Counted from the first letter of the stretch, positions 1-12,739 are shown. The stretch: DNA of 64,000 bases from Hyaloperonospora brassicae (GCA_947650285.1 CANTFL010000072.1:1-64000), one strand, 5' to 3'. A program made the numbers and translations. The notes: generated by a model not told the origin, from the letters alone.

Positions 1-778
1 ACTGATCAGAAATTGTTGAATGTTCAATTTGAAAGGTAATAACATTGCTTTGGTAGAAACGGTGATCTTGATTACACTCCAACACTTTCCGCACATAGAA
101 CGCGTCCGTCGCGGATCCAGCTTTATGCAACCATTGCATAATTTCGTAGACCCTCTCCAGAATATTCGACGCACTTGCCATAGTCTATAATGTACCTTGA
201 ATCTTATTGATTGGATTTGGCTTCAGCACTGGGAGAACTGAGTCACTTGATAGTAGTTTCTTTAACATCTCCCACTCGTATACCTAAGTCGACTCTTCAT
301 GGTTCCACCCTTCCGTCTTTACTTGGTCCTCCACAAACTTAAACGGCATTGGAATTTTGTTCGCAACTTGATCGCGTTGGTCGAGTTCGGTCGATGTTTT
401 CTTCACCCTTATGTCCTAGAGTATTTTTTTCTCAAGATTGCGGGTGTGGCCGTGGTTAACGCTTGCTTGGTTTCAACTGATAGATCTATACCGTGCAAAT
501 CATCCTTCGTAGCACTATCCGCGGTGGTCCCCGAAAGGACCTCGGGAGGGGTCGAGATTTTTCTTCCAAATCGAGTGATCGATTTTCTCTTTTATTTTCT
601 TTTAGTTTGAGATCATTATAGAACTCCGATGAACTGACAAACTTTCAGACTCACGCATCTGTGGCGAATCTATAATTTTCGACTCTTCCATCTTAGCTAC
701 GATTTTTTATATCACATCATCACTTAGGGACTTAGGGTGAAACCTAAATCACCAGAACATTTTTGGGCACGCGCAACG
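1..778 (-). pseudogene. Decayed gag leader of gypsy family 2, copy 0
   Basis: Read on the minus strand, about 470-778 lines up with the leader and gag start of the better preserved family 2 copy at 34200-34511. A run near 520-600 (CCCCGAAAGGACCTCGG, then a TCTCTTTTATTTTC block) matches the block at 34260-34330. Just before the LTR the minus strand reads GCGCGTGCCC (about 763-776), the core of the family 2 primer binding site. Many substitutions and indels leave no reading frame. Positions 1-470 are probably the same gag, but I could not align them convincingly. Confidence 0.5.
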
Positions 779-779
779 T

Positions 780-1300
780 TGTGGTGGAGTGGTGCTCGTT
801 ATTTAAGGAGTCGATAACAAATCTCCACTGGTGTCTGGACGATCGACCTACGGAGGGGGAACTCCGATTCCGTGTTTTCTATAGCCATACTCACCTTGTG
901 TATCCGTCGGTCGTGCGGGTTGCACTCTTCTAGGTGGACTCGTGTCAATGGAAAACTTAAACCGTAGTTGCGATGATGTCGAGGTTAGGTCTCGGTGTGG
1001 AAGTCTTCACACCACGATCGGGGGTGACGTTGTCTCGTAAAACTCCTCACGGGATCACTTGTATACTTGTAGGGTGCTCGATATAAGTCACCCTGATCTG
1101 TAACAAATCGCCTACTTTACATGGAGACCTTTATTCGCGAGCCTTCTGACCACTTCAGCCGTCTCGCGATCTTGAGTCCTCAACCACAAAGGGAATCTTG
1201 CGCCCAGTCGCAGTTGTAAGTAGCAAGAGTTCTTGATCCCTAGCCAAAGAACCCAGGGATATTAGTTGATTGAATTATGTAATTTACTTGACGTCGAGTG
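780..1300 (-). mobile_element. Diverged family 2 LTR (copy 0, partial)
   Basis: On the minus strand this ends in CCACA (780-784) next to the primer site, as the other family 2 LTRs do. Matching blocks to the LTR at 34512-36392 include the CTCACCTTGT...CCCGTCGG-type block (about 895-915 versus 34625-34645) and the CTTCTGACCAC...CGATCTTG block (about 1140-1172 versus 35028-35062). Homology fades after about 1300, so the outer end of this LTR was not placed. Full family 2 LTRs are 1.7-1.9 kb, so the copy may run to about 2600. Confidence 0.5.
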
Positions 1301-1552
1301 GATAATAGTGCACTAGGAGGAGAAGTTGACACGTGTACTTTGAAGAAAATTGAACTCTGTTTGATGTTAACCTTTTCAAACCCAACAACCGTTCCTTATC
1401 TCCATATCCTATATATCGCAGGGCTCGCGTCGTTCTCGCCAGAGTGTAGCAATCTTGTACTAGCGTGGCACACACCGGATCTACCTGTCTCAATGTAGTC
1501 GCTGTTCTGGTCGCCGATCGTGTGGTGTATCCCTCGATTGCGATCACATCAT

Positions 1553-1800
1553 TGATCACTGACCACGATCTCGATCACCTTTCGAATCGCAATCGCCTTG
1601 CTAATCGCGAGTAACATGGTGTGGTCTACATCAACCTGATCGCGATCACAAAAGACTGATCACTGACCACGATCTTGATCACATCCCTGATCGCTAGTCA
1701 CATGGTATGGTCCAAATCAACCGGGTCGCGAGCACAAACCTTAATACTACTTACGATCTCGATCACCTCCGGATCTCGATTGCCTTGATGATCAAAACTT
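1553..1800. repeat. Imperfect ~95-bp tandem repeat rich in GATC
   Basis: A unit starting GATCACTGACCACGATCTCGATCACC (split here as GATCACTGACCACG, then ATCTCGATCACC) recurs about 95 bp later with C/T changes, and a partial third unit starts near 1750. Shared marks within units are TAACATGGTGTGGTC and TCACATGGTATGGTC, followed by ATCAACC and CGCGA. It is noncoding and probably internal to the decayed LTR. Confidence 0.55.
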
Positions 1801-4800
1801 AGTTTTTGATAGAATGGTCGCAAGTGTAATCGACTCACACACAATTACTCCATCTCCAAAGCTCGTACTCTTCTCCCGTCGTACTTAAACCTAATATCGC
1901 ACGTCCCATCCTGTCTGATCTGATTTTTAATTCTGTCCACCCGTCCTGTGGACGTGATCCGACCAGTTGTGGGACCGGCGTTGCCAATCGTCTGTCCACT
2001 CGGATGTAGTTGGAGCGCGATCTCTTTTTGTATCGCGAATTTCACTTATCGCTTTACCTTACTTCTTCCTACTTTTATATTTTGCGGTCGAGGAGACAAG
2101 GGCATCAAGCGCAAGTCAATTGTGGCGCTAGTCCGCGTCGTGACGAAAATACCCTTTAAAAAGATCTATTTAAGACCTACGAAGCGAATGAAGCGGTCAT
2201 TAAAGATATGGATGGCGAATGGGAATCGTCTTTTAGGCATTTAGCTTCACATTTGATTGAATGAAAGCGCGTAAACCGATCCAGCACTGTGGAGCTCGAA
2301 GTAGATCATGAGAATCGATGTTATCATCTTTGTGGTATTCGGACTGTCTGTAAGCTGTCACTTTTACAAAGTTCCCGTGGTAGGCCTCGATGAATTGCGT
2401 TCGCGACATCACAAATCGAATGGCTTGATACTCACTCTAATTGTTCGATACGGGAATGGACCAATCATAATGTTGGACACTGCATTCGTGAATGTAAGAA
2501 ACAAGGACAACTTGTCATTTTATTTCATTCATTTTACAAAGGTTAGAAAAATTTAATGAGTGTCGCGAACATCTGTCATCGAGGCAAGATACAATATGCC
2601 GTGAAACAAGTGTACGCTATCACGGGTGTCAGCCTCAAGATTCAGTTATGTGACTTGCACTTTTTGCGCAATATAAAATAAACATTCGGATGTTCTGTTT
2701 ATGACTTCGAAAAAGCCGTGTGGAAATTATAATCAGCAGAGTCCGAGATCGACTACAACGCTTTTTATGCGGCTATACGAACAAAGTTTGGAGATGATGT
2801 TGCATGTATACATCGGGGATATTGATCCTATATGTTGTACTGTATGTGCAAATTTGCAAATGAAAGTTATAGATGAGAACATTTGGGATAAATTGCACAA
2901 CGTCGATCACAGATTCTGCAACTTACACGCATTAGTAAGACCGTCTTGCCCTACCCATAATGCTATAATCACTTTTTAAGTGGCGCACCACTACCTTTGT
3001 CGAAAGAGACAGGAATACTTTACATGTCCAAGGCATTCGTCATGCCTCGCCTTTCGAAGCATTAATTTTAAAACAGGCGAAGGTGGGAAAAAATTGTGTG
3101 CGTCAAGATCAAATTACAAATGGTATGCAATTATGTTTACTGTGACTCCTCGTGCGAGGTCTCTTTGGAATAAAGAAAAAGCAGCTGAGAGTGGATATAA
3201 AGTTTCTCGGTCGACCTCTACTATATGGGTGCCTCGAAACAAGGTACACTAGATATCGGCGCATTGATGATATACTTTAGCTGCTTATGTTCGACCTACA
3301 TTCAAAGAAGGATGCCTTGTTGCCGCATTGCATGCTAATGGGTCTACAATCGACATAACGGCAGATTTACATTTAGCATACCTGGTCAAATATTTTGCGC
3401 AAGGCCTTCTGATGAGGTCGATTTAATTATTTGTCAGCACTAAAGCACCTAAAGTGATATTAAAATCACCACCGTAATATATAAAAGTGGACGACGACAA
3501 AAAAGACGTATCAGTAGCTCTAAGGATTCGAAGTCTGGAGTCACTTACTAGGTGCCGCTATTAACATCAAGCGGGGCATAACAAGATAACCTTTGGGCGT
3601 CATGCGACTTTGATGGAACAAAAGAAAAAAAACTTTAAAGCAAAGTCAATTGACTTAAGTGAAACAATAAAATCTGTAAATTCGGCGTCAGTCTTCGCGA
3701 CGAATACGGTGATATCCAACACAACCTCAGACAAATGCCACCCGCGTAAATTTATTGCCTTCATACTCAATATGAGGTTCTGAGCATATCTTTTTACAAA
3801 TAATATATACATATACTGATTTTATATAAAGTTGCTCCAAACACGATTGCTATATATTATTATAATGCAGCCCTACTTGCTTACATGTAGAGGAAACAAA
3901 ATCCTTAAAACATGGCGGGTGAAAACTTAATGGGTTCTGCAATGCAAACTCCTTCTCCTTAAACTTGCGGGCACCGCTTGCCTCGATCTTGGGGCGTCCC
4001 TTATTTTTCTCACATACTTATCACATAGCGCCTTTCGGATAGAATTGTCTCTCACTGATCGCACCATTTATTCGAAAGTTCTCGCAATCTCCTCATTTCG
4101 CGACTATCTCTGCCGAACTATCCGATTTCTCGTGGTGATGCAAGAAGCAAAAACGTCAGACCCACTCCAAACGTGCATCAAGACTGTGCAGACCCTTCGT
4201 TTTCGCCTTGCAAAGTATCAAGACGGTTTTTTTTGATACGATCTTGGTGACGTCTTATCATTTACACGTTGCAGGCATTAATCATTCAGCGACATACACC
4301 ACATCTAATAGGGATGAAACAAATAGAATCGCGGTGTACGTCAAATTTCGTGCTTACACAACGTCTTGTGGCTGTCTGTAGCCTGCTGATCGCGCACTGA
4401 GTCCCCTCTTTTGCCACGTGTGCAGTAATAAACATTATCTGATTTAACTTTTCTCCAATCACGTGCAGATTAATTAACATCCCCTTTTTTACCTTCTCAT
4501 CACAGAAATTGCGTCCCGGAAGATGCGAGTGCCAACACCGGGCATCGCAGAGGCATTCGTCCTACTTTGTAAGAGCTTGTGGGTAGCCAAATGAGCAATG
4601 AGTTGTCCGTTTGCCAAATACAGTCTGCCTAATGAAATAAATCAACGGCTCCATAAAAATGAAATTTGCTTGATATATTAAGCAAATTCATAGAATCTGA
4701 CAGGTATAATTTTTGTGGTCTCCAATATATATGATCTGCATGGTCTCATCTCAGAACTTGTATGAATGAGTACTGATAAGTAGATTGATGTACATGGAAT

Positions 4801-5029
4801 CGTTAAGTCGAATGTAGTTCCGACGTCCCGAATTAACATTAGAAATCCTCTAGGCGGCATGTGGTCTACAAATATATGGATGAATTTGGACTTCATGCGT
4901 GATAGACACTAGTTTTAGGGATTAAATTTATGATATACGCCGTAGCAAGACGATAGCTTTTCGAATCGAAGGCCGAGCAATTCGATGAACTTATTAGCCA
5001 CTGATCAAGTCAGCGGATACGTCAATGAT
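1801..5029. other. Unassigned AT-rich sequence
   Basis: No family I recognise. Short ORFs occur (for example 2308-2556, which opens with a hydrophobic stretch, and two abutting ones at 2701-2979 and 2980-3252), but none shows a domain, codon pattern or conserved start context. It is probably decayed transposon DNA between the family 2 remnant and copy A of family 1. Confidence 0.4.
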
Positions 5030-6950
5030 CAGGATGGTTAGGGTGGAAACAGGACGACTTGAAGATGACACGATGATTCAGCCACGGGTGTCCAAAGCGG
5101 TTCAGCTTCAGCGTCAACAACTCTTTGAAGATCAGAAAATGTGAATTCGCCGTCTACCAAGATTAGTGCCCACTGTCATACTTAACAGAAAAGGTGAGGA
5201 TACGACGATCCGATGCCCAACCCTTGCACCAAGAATGATATATGATCTGCGCATATTAAATCTTCATGTTGATGCTACATCGAGTGTTACCATAAGATGA
5301 AGGATACGTACGTGTCAATTAATCGAAGTATCGATGCTAACAGTGCTGGCACACTAGCGCGTATTAGACAAAGCAGTAGTGCAGCATGAGCGGAAGTTAC
5401 AAGAGGAAATGATATTCCTACAGATACCAACCGTATAATGACAAAAGTACTCACTGTCACGAGCGAATATTATCCGAGGTGCAACAATCAAGAGTAAATT
5501 ATGCTTAACTAACGTCAAGAATGATAACTGGGGAATGAGCCAAAGTTCAAGTAGCTTTACTGCAGTTACGACTATTTGAAGTGATGAGATGACAATTCAT
5601 TAATACTCGAGCATTTAACCCTGTCGTTCATATTTTAAGCCGTCAGATCATGTGACAAGGAAAGGTCAAGTCGTTTCATCACCTGCTTCTGGTACGTCGA
5701 CACTTTGCAGAAGTAAAATCTCGTCGACGAACTAATTTAATATTTTATGTGCGCTCTCTAGAGCTCGTATTTAGAAACGCTTTGTGAAGAGCCATTAAAT
5801 GAGCCACTAAAAGTACCCAGTTCTAAACATTGAGTAAGCTTTGAAACCATGATTATTTATGCTTGGGAACTTGCCTTTATACTGGACCTTACTGAGTTGA
5901 CACCAACTCAATCGGACTTTAGCGAAGAAAACGTCATATCATCGGCGCATGACATAAGGAAACAAGCGCATTTATTAGCTGTGCTAAAGAAAACATAAAC
6001 AGATGAGGATTCAAAGCGGGAATATCTTACCACTGCCAGAGCACGGAGTGGCGTGCGAGATGGACGTACCTGAACACATTTTATACCACAAAGTGCTCGT
6101 CAAGTCCCACCTCGACATCTGACAACTCTGTACGAATGACTATCGAAAATATCGATGACAGGACTCATTTCGCTCACTCAGATAACGCAAGCGTCATCGA
6201 TCGTAATCGTACCCAAATAGAATGGTGTGGGCATACGTCTGCGCATTAATTACGAGAATATCAACGCTACTACGTTTTGACATAAAAATACACCACGCCT
6301 TTGGTAAAAACAATTACTTACGATAACGGAAGGCTGTCATCGGTTGAACTCTTCGAATGCCGCTAGTAGATTTTAGGTGATAATCATGACGAATAGAGCG
6401 CTACACATTTTTAGCTTTCGAGAGTTCGTTAGGAAACTTTGAATGTCTGCGGATGTTATTTAATTTGATATTGCCCCAATGATAAAAAACGATTTATCCA
6501 TAATGCGTTATAGGCTGCGTTTAAGTTTAAGAAGGCTAAAATTTTTTTTGGGATGGTAAAAGCCGTGGAGAAAAAGGCAGCAAACACACAAGCAGGGATT
6601 CCAACAGGATTTCTACCTTTTTATCGACCTACACACATTGTGTCAAAGTGAAAAGATGACTGCCGAATTCATTGAGAAACCAAATCTGTACAACAAATTA
6701 TCAACGACAATGAGAGCAACATCTTTTTGATCAGTGATCCAGAGTAATAGACTCTGATTATGGTGCTCAAGCGTCGATTGTTCGTCGACAATATTTGTTT
6801 CGGCGGGCGGCGTTTCGACGACTGCCTGACAACGCTTGATAATGTTGGAGCAATTTACCGAATGCAGCATTTTTGAGAGTTTTACGAAGAGTATCCTATT
6901 AAACCACGGGTAGATTTTCTCTTTCATGAGATGAGTGCGCAAGGTATCGT
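5030..6950 (+). pseudogene. Gypsy family 1 copy A: protease-RT linker and RT remnant
   Basis: This is a highly mutated copy of the pol region found at 15950-18000 in copy B. Landmarks are the shared GCGTCAACAAC block (5110 region versus 15993 region), CAGGAAAGGG-like and AAGGATACGTACG blocks (5195, 5303), the AAACTTGCCTTT-like block (5870 versus 16890) and the RT palm end at 6755-6840. There one frame reads RRLFVDNICFGGRRFDDC, equivalent to the FVDD box of RT but with the second Asp changed to Asn. Stops and indels are frequent upstream. The 5' half (gag and protease) is missing; homology to copy B starts near 5030. Confidence 0.7.
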
Positions 6951-7140
6951 GGCCGACACTCAACACATTAGCAGCTATTGCCAATGTTCCTTTTTAGAAG
7001 TAGACGAAGGTAATGCAAGCAATATTATGAGTACTCAACTTCTATATTCGATGTATTTAGAATATGGCTTGATATGGAATGGCCTTTTATCAGCTAAAAA
7101 AGGACGAATTTCTGGATCACCAGTCTTCGCAACACCTTGA
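6951..7140 (+). pseudogene. Copy A RT thumb / connection fragment
   Basis: One open frame continues from the palm fragment to 7140. It reads ISSYCQCSFLEVDEGN and later LLYSMYLEYGLIWNGLL, parallel to the copy B segment at about 17990-18150 (LAAIADIPFPTSKEGM, ALNYNSRFIQNLDIYG). Copy A runs straight on into RNase H here, which shows that the 3.5 kb at this point of copy B is extra sequence. Confidence 0.65.
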
Positions 7141-7189
7141 TTCGCCTTCAAATTGCTTGGACAGCCATGATCATCCGTCATTTTTATCG

Positions 7190-8000
7190 GGCGTTGGATG
7201 TGTACGTGATGGTCTTTGTAAACGATTGTGCATTATGTAGTACACTGATGCAGCTCCCAGACGACAAAATACACCCTGTTTGATTTTGCGGTCGAGTAAT
7301 TTAGTACAATAAAGAGTTTATTACCTGATTCAACGCAAAGCTCTGGCATTAATGCAGTCTTTTAAGATTGCACAAACACTACTTGTCAAAAAGACAATAT
7401 ATGTCCATATAAAATACTCGACGCTCGAGTTATTTTTTAGGATCAATCGCTATATTGTCGGGCAGTCAGCTTTGCGGGGCTTATGTCACCATAAAACCTA
7501 AAAAATTGTAGAATTGGAGAACGCGGCATCGACTTTCCACAGTTAATCTAGGCATATTATAACGCCGACAGATGGTTCTGATAAAATGCTGGATCACAAC
7601 GTCCCACCATGCACACAAGAAACAGTCGTCTGGCATTATTTTAATCTCCCATATGCAAGTTTTTCGTCATATTTTTGTACAATTGCCCCGTCGTTCTACG
7701 GGTCGTCTGAGATTAAATTCAATGGACATGGAATCTGCGCATAGATTTTGTCGAAGCTAATGATGGATTCCATTGTAATTTAAGCACGCGATTATCTACA
7801 TTGACCACGGTTTGTCTGGCGGGATGTGCCAACAATAAAAGAGGTATTTAAGCTGCATTAGACCACAACGTGACAATTATAATCATAAAATTTGTTGTAA
7901 GGCTTACGATTCAGCAAGCCATTGTAGTGATTGCATCCAATCTCATCGCGTTGCATGAGAAACTAGTACGGCAAAAAGACGTAGTTAGGTAATATTTTTT
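7190..8000 (+). pseudogene. Copy A RNase H region remnant
   Basis: Homologous to copy B from about 21770. Corresponding blocks are GTCTTTGTAAACGATTG at 7212 against ATCTTCGCAAACGACTG in B, and the TATTGTCGGGCAGTCAGCTTTG-type block at 7450 (shown here in parts: TATTGTCGGGC, AGTCAGCTTTG) against the B block near 22040. One frame reads FVNDCALCSTLMQL, the usual gypsy RNase H motif with Asn at the catalytic Asp position. Frames are broken throughout. Confidence 0.55.
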
Positions 8001-8559
8001 CTCTGCAATACTTGCATGTCGGCTGCAACACAGCCACTAACTTTTGCCAAGGATGCACTAATTACTAGGAGAGGAATTTGTTTTCCATTACAGAGCGTTG
8101 TGAAGTGCTTCGGAAACTAAATTGTAATAAAAAATTGAATTTTAAAAGACAAATACAATATAGTTGGTGGAAAATTTTTTGCGTAAACAATATTTGATTA
8201 AGGTATAACATGTCGAGTGCAAATTGCCAATTTCTTAAGTAATGGACATTCGGTATGAAGCCATAGGGTGCCGAGCGGAAATAAAATGCACAAGACAAAC
8301 GTTCGATGCAAAGTCACTTAAGTATATTTTTTATTTAGATTATATTTAATGCGGGGGATATCAACCTAATAAAAGTTCAAAACCAAAGAAGAAAAAAGAA
8401 ATCAACCGTGAAAGATGAGAGACAAAGCGGGCGGATATAAAGGTCAATTGACATACAGATATTAATAAGTTGACACATTGTCAAGCTAGCGATACAAGGT
8501 AGATCGTTGATTAATAGTACTGAGGCAAGATGTCCTTCTCTACTTAAGGGGAAGTCGGC

Positions 8560-9300
8560 TATTAGCGAGTGAGACGCAATAGAATATTTTCAAGTTTCGA
8601 CCTGCGGATCCGGCGACGCTGATTATCGAATTACTTATAAATGGTCACGAATCGATAGAAGGCGGTCATCAAAAATTGCGTTTATTTTTTCACTGAGTCA
8701 AGACCGATTACTACTGGATTGATTAGCATGAAGATTTGGCAAGACATGTGCAAATCTGCGAGAACTGCAGTACAAGTAATAAAAATTTAAAACTTAAGAG
8801 ACATTCGCCACTAAATGCTATTTTGTAACGACCGCTGTAGGTATTGCTGACGGACTTTGTCAAATTACTCCCGAAGACTCCACGATAATATACGGCGCTT
8901 CTATTGTTTTAGAATCATTTACAAGTATTTTATCGCTAAGGCCATAAATATATAGTCAAATCGCGAAGTGGTGAAAGCGGTCGAAAATAATTACTTATAA
9001 ACATTCAGACGCTCCTAGTCTCATTCGTCGTGACACATAACCCAGGTCCATACGTAAGGCCTATTATACGTTCGCTGAAATGACGCAAGCGAAGTTAATA
9101 GCCTGGCTCAGTTATCATCCGTAGGCCGACGGGCAGCAAGAACGGAGTCTGAATAAAAATACTTAAATAGTGCGAGTGTTCATAAAATACCCGCTATAAG
9201 CAGATCGAGATGACATTGCAGGAAATTCATTCATGCTAATAACAAATTGGGAGACTTAACGAGTAACGAGACGGCGTTCTACTTGCTTCATGGGTGGTAT
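8560..9300 (+). pseudogene. Copy A integrase remnant
   Basis: The HHCC zinc-binding segment can be read near 8640-8770: ESIEGGHQ, then TDYYW, then LARHVQICENC. This mirrors copy B at 23240-23370 (DSIEGGHQ ... CEDC). Blocks for the catalytic core follow at about 8990-9290, matching B 23580-23890 (for example CATTCGTCGTGACA at 9023 and the ACTCAACAC block at 9305). Numerous stops leave no product. Confidence 0.6.
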
Positions 9301-9779
9301 GACCACTCAACACTAAATAAGATGATAAAAATAATGCGGCTAGCTACATCAAAGAATAAATTATTAGTCTCTTTAACGAATCCTGTTCTGTGACTTCTTA
9401 ACTTTGATAGAAAGAGAGAGAAGCGTTCCAGCTAGAGAAGATGCAATAAATAAGAGTGAAGGCACGAAGAGCGCCGGAGAATAAAGTCCAGCTGAGCCAA
9501 ACTAAACGACAAATGGGTTCGACATCCGAAGGGCAGAACACTGGGCGAGATAGTGAGTCAGTAGGAGTTCAACCGACTCGGGTAGCTATTAGTGGTATCG
9601 AGAAATTGACAGACAGAAGTATTACGAACGTATTGATCATTAAAGGAGATTAATTCTGACAGTTAATGGAACGGATGAACCCGTGCCAATAAAGTAGGTA
9701 GCTTATTGGTGGCATAGCTCTACCTAAGTCAAGGAGCTATTTAAAGAATTTAATTACGAGTTGGAATCATCCGACAGGA

Positions 9780-10040
9780 GCGGAATCGGATCTTCCTAAA
9801 TTTCCGAATGCCACATATTAAAAAAGTGGCAGGACAAGAGGCACGGACAACTTCGAAGCTATCAAATGGATTATATGAGACTGGATTACTCGATTTCGAT
9901 GAATTCAATGTTAGGATAGACAATTGGATGCATGATAAGTCCAGTGGTCGATATGGAGTCAAATCAACAATTGGTGAAGATACACCAAGTTCGACGACCA
10001 CCAACAGAAGCCGGCGAAAGTTAGTAATTAATTGGTGAGA
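9780..10040 (+). pseudogene. Copy A chromodomain remnant
   Basis: An open stretch carries DKSSGRYGVKS, then SSTTTNRSRRKLVINW, parallel to the copy B chromodomain (DKSSGRYEVEAI ... RSQRKLLVKWVGY). The sequence is stopped after VINW, so the last part of the fold is gone. It places copy A in the same chromodomain-bearing gypsy family as B. Confidence 0.7.
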
Positions 10041-10379
10041 TACGACGAGCTGACGTATAACACATTGAACAATTTGTATAAAGTAGTTTTTTTTGCTCAT
10101 TAATTTAGGTCAGAATAAAATGAGAATCGTCTGCAAACGGTGCAAGTCGCAGAAAAAGTTAGAAGAACCAGCACGACACATACTCTCATCTAGTAAAGGC
10201 TAGCAAGCAGAAGGAGAAAAGAAGTTTCTGTTTCGCGATGTGTCAATGCATAAGAAGAAAGAAAAATTGACTTAAGAGATTAACGCATGAAGCCAAACAG
10301 AGGCGACTAAATGTATGCGATTGACGTGCTAGTTTCACTGTAAGGCTTTGAACGGACAAATGCGGAAACGTTGAAAAAA

Positions 10380-11823
10380 AAGCATATCATTGCAATTTAT
10401 GGGCTCGAGAGCTGAAGGATCGACGATCGGAGGCGAAGGCTCGTCAATCTTGACATTCTCGACGATGAGTGATTACACGTCGCTTTCAAAAGCACCGACT
10501 TAAGTGAAAAACGTGAATTTTGGGAGTGCAGGGGCGAAACACGTGTTTTACAGATGCTCTGATTGGCGAGTCCACCTCCAGAGACGCCGGGGGTTCAGCT
10601 TGCTCGACGGCATTAGTCCAGACATTCCTTTTAGCACCGATCGGCACTCACGCGTAACTTATGAAGGCGTACACATGCACCGACTATTTAAAGAAAAATT
10701 GAGGCTGAGTCAAGGATTAAGCTTAAGCCGAGATTATACAAAACCTACATCCTACCGGACACGATTCATATTCGGCGCAACTAGCCGCAGGAGGTCCATG
10801 CGAAGTTTGCAAGTAGCAGCATACTCAGTCATTTTTATAAACACCAGGCAAGTCTACTTATTAGCAGGACTGGTTTTATTAAAAAGCATAGCTATGAGGA
10901 TAATGAAATCACAGATTTAAACCCTACGGTTCCACAAGGCTCCGAATATCCTTGAGCGGGCATCAACACCGGCGCGAGTTCCTTTATTAAGATTATCTCC
11001 CCAAAAAGTAACCCACGCGTCCGCCACCAAGTCTACAAGATAATTCGACGGAGGAGAATATGGGGAGATGAAGTCGAGCTTGCGATTCATCGAGCTTGTC
11101 CGCACCTTTGAACAAAGAATTCGTAAGGATGATGTAGGGTCCGTTATAAATGATAAGACAGGTCAATCGCGTCGGTAAAAGCGCGAACCCCAGCAAAACT
11201 GACGGTAGTGGGAGCAACGAAGGACTTTGACCCGAGAGTAGCTTGCCAGATCGTAGACTGAGTGAAGTGATCTGCGACTTACTTCGAGCATACCCATGGT
11301 GATACAGAGCGATACCTCGAACCGCACACATCGATAGAGTTGACGGTGACTCTCGAGAGACCACCTGGATCGCGCGGGCACGAAGCAGGGTGAACGGAAA
11401 CCGCAAGGCTTGGGAAAACCTGAGGTTGTCTATTCTTAATGCGATAATGTATAGGTTCCGACATCTCCCGACTTCGACAAAGAAGGCGAAAAAAACCGTC
11501 AAAGAAGTAAGCAAGATAGATCCCAACTCGTAGCTAGATTTGAATGCTTATTAGAATAGCGTAGGAAAACTCTAAGATGACTTACTAAGTAAAGAGGCCG
11601 GAGAACTTACGGCAGGGGTGACAATAGCTGAAATTGAAGACGGAGTCGAAAGTCTTTCCTCATTCTAGGTGATAATCGGAGAGGCGACGATCAAGATAAT
11701 TTTGATAGCCGGGGAAAGATGACGGAATTGATACATCCTTTCCATTTCTCGACGTTTGAGCTGATGCCTCATGAGTAGACGGGACTGTCGTTAGATTAAT
11801 ATGGGCAGTTGTGGTGACCGCGG
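10380..11823 (+). mobile_element. Copy A 3' untranslated region
   Basis: Alignable by eye to copy B 24960-26380. Shared blocks are GGGCTCGAGAGC/GGGCTCGGGAGC, ATCCTCGATGACGAGTGAT-like, the CCGCCAAGTCTA-like block (11024 versus 25604) and CCTTTCC.TTTCTCG (11736 versus 26360). After that point copy A jumps to its LTR, so it lacks about 2.4 kb present in B. Minus-strand ORFs here (10993-11526) correspond to minus-strand frames in B, but no domain is recognisable. Confidence 0.55.
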
Positions 11824-12681
11824 TGTGGTGTAGAGAATTTCTGTCTCGAGATATTAGTTCGCCGACTTAAAAGTCGGCGATTTGGGTGTCGGCGAACTCG
11901 AGCGACAGTGGCATTGGGCAGCAAATCGAGAATCGGCGACTTAAGAGTCGACGACTCAAGTGTCGGCGACTCAAGGGTATAGCAGAATGCGAGAAGATCG
12001 AACGACATATTCATCACAATATTTGTTTAGGAACTAGAAAAGGATAGAAAGCCATTCAAACTGGATCTGCGAGACAGAAAAAGAGATGAACCACGCATAT
12101 ACTTCAGGTAAGTCTCTGCGTAGGCTAGAGTACGCCTGCCGTCGAAGAATGTTGAGAGGCATAGCTTGTATAGGTATCGACTGGTAGCGCGAAGAGTTAG
12201 GAAGGCCCGGGTTGGGCAGCGCTCGCTACTTGCGAGAGCAAGAGCCTAGTCGACGAAGAGGCAGTGTCCAATAGCTGGCAACGTTGGAGTCTTGTCAAGT
12301 GACAAGCCGGTGACCCAATAGGCGGCACTATTAAAAGTCTTGTCGAGCGACAAGCCGGTGGTCCTCAGCCAAGTGCATCGTAATTTTTCTAGTCGGGCGT
12401 ACACTGCGGCCGATGACCTTTAAAAGCGCGTGAGCGTCGGCTTCCACCCTTTGGTGTGAATTTACAGGGAGTGAAAGGTTTAAAAACTGCAGAGCTCAGG
12501 CAGACTTCTGAGGAATTTGTTGTAAGGAATCCGTTAGGCAAGAGCCAAAACTGAATCGCGAAGAAGCGCACAGCGAGAAATGGCCCTCACGTACCAGCCC
12601 GTGCGCCAACTAAGCTCGGCGATTGTTGTGTTTGTGCATTGAGGCTGTTGTGTGACAGATTTGACTAACTACTATACCACA
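11824..12681 (+). mobile_element. Gypsy family 1 LTR, shared between copies A and B
   Basis: Starts TGTGGTGTAG and ends CTATACCACA, so the ends form the inverted repeat TGTGGT/ACCACA and the standard TG...CA termini. It is followed two bases later by a primer-binding-like TGGTGCCGCGATC. Homologous over its length to 28805-29780 with many substitutions. It is about 120 bp shorter, mainly because it has fewer units of a 15-bp internal repeat. It serves as 3' LTR of copy A and 5' LTR of copy B. Confidence 0.8.
11862..11990 (+). repeat. 15-bp minisatellite in the family 1 LTR
   Basis: Degenerate units of the type GGCGACTTAAGTGTC (variants GGCGATTTGGGTGTC, GACGACTCAAGTGTC) are interrupted by a non-repeat stretch at about 11900-11935. 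Fewer units than the equivalent array at 28845-29096. Confidence 0.75.
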
Positions 12682-12683
12682 AT

Positions 12684-12699
12684 TGGTGCCGCGATCAGG
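12684..12699 (+). other. Primer binding site of copy B
   Basis: TGGTGCCGCGATCAGG lies two bases after the LTR end. The TGG start and position fit pairing with the CCA end of a tRNA. I did not identify the tRNA. Confidence 0.65.
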
Positions 12700-12739
12700 A
12701 AAATTAGGGTGTGCAATTGGTTAGCAGGGCAAAGCAATC

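Noticed and set aside
2308..2556. Small ORF with a hydrophobic start (MRIDVIIFVVFGLSVSC), possibly a secreted protein
   Set aside because: No initiator-like site, no domain, and it lies in decayed repeat DNA full of stops; a hydrophobic run by chance is likely in AT-rich sequence.
11862..11990. Repeats considered as a CRISPR-like array, together with 28845-29096
   Set aside because: Units are contiguous without unique spacers and lie in an LTR of a eukaryotic element.
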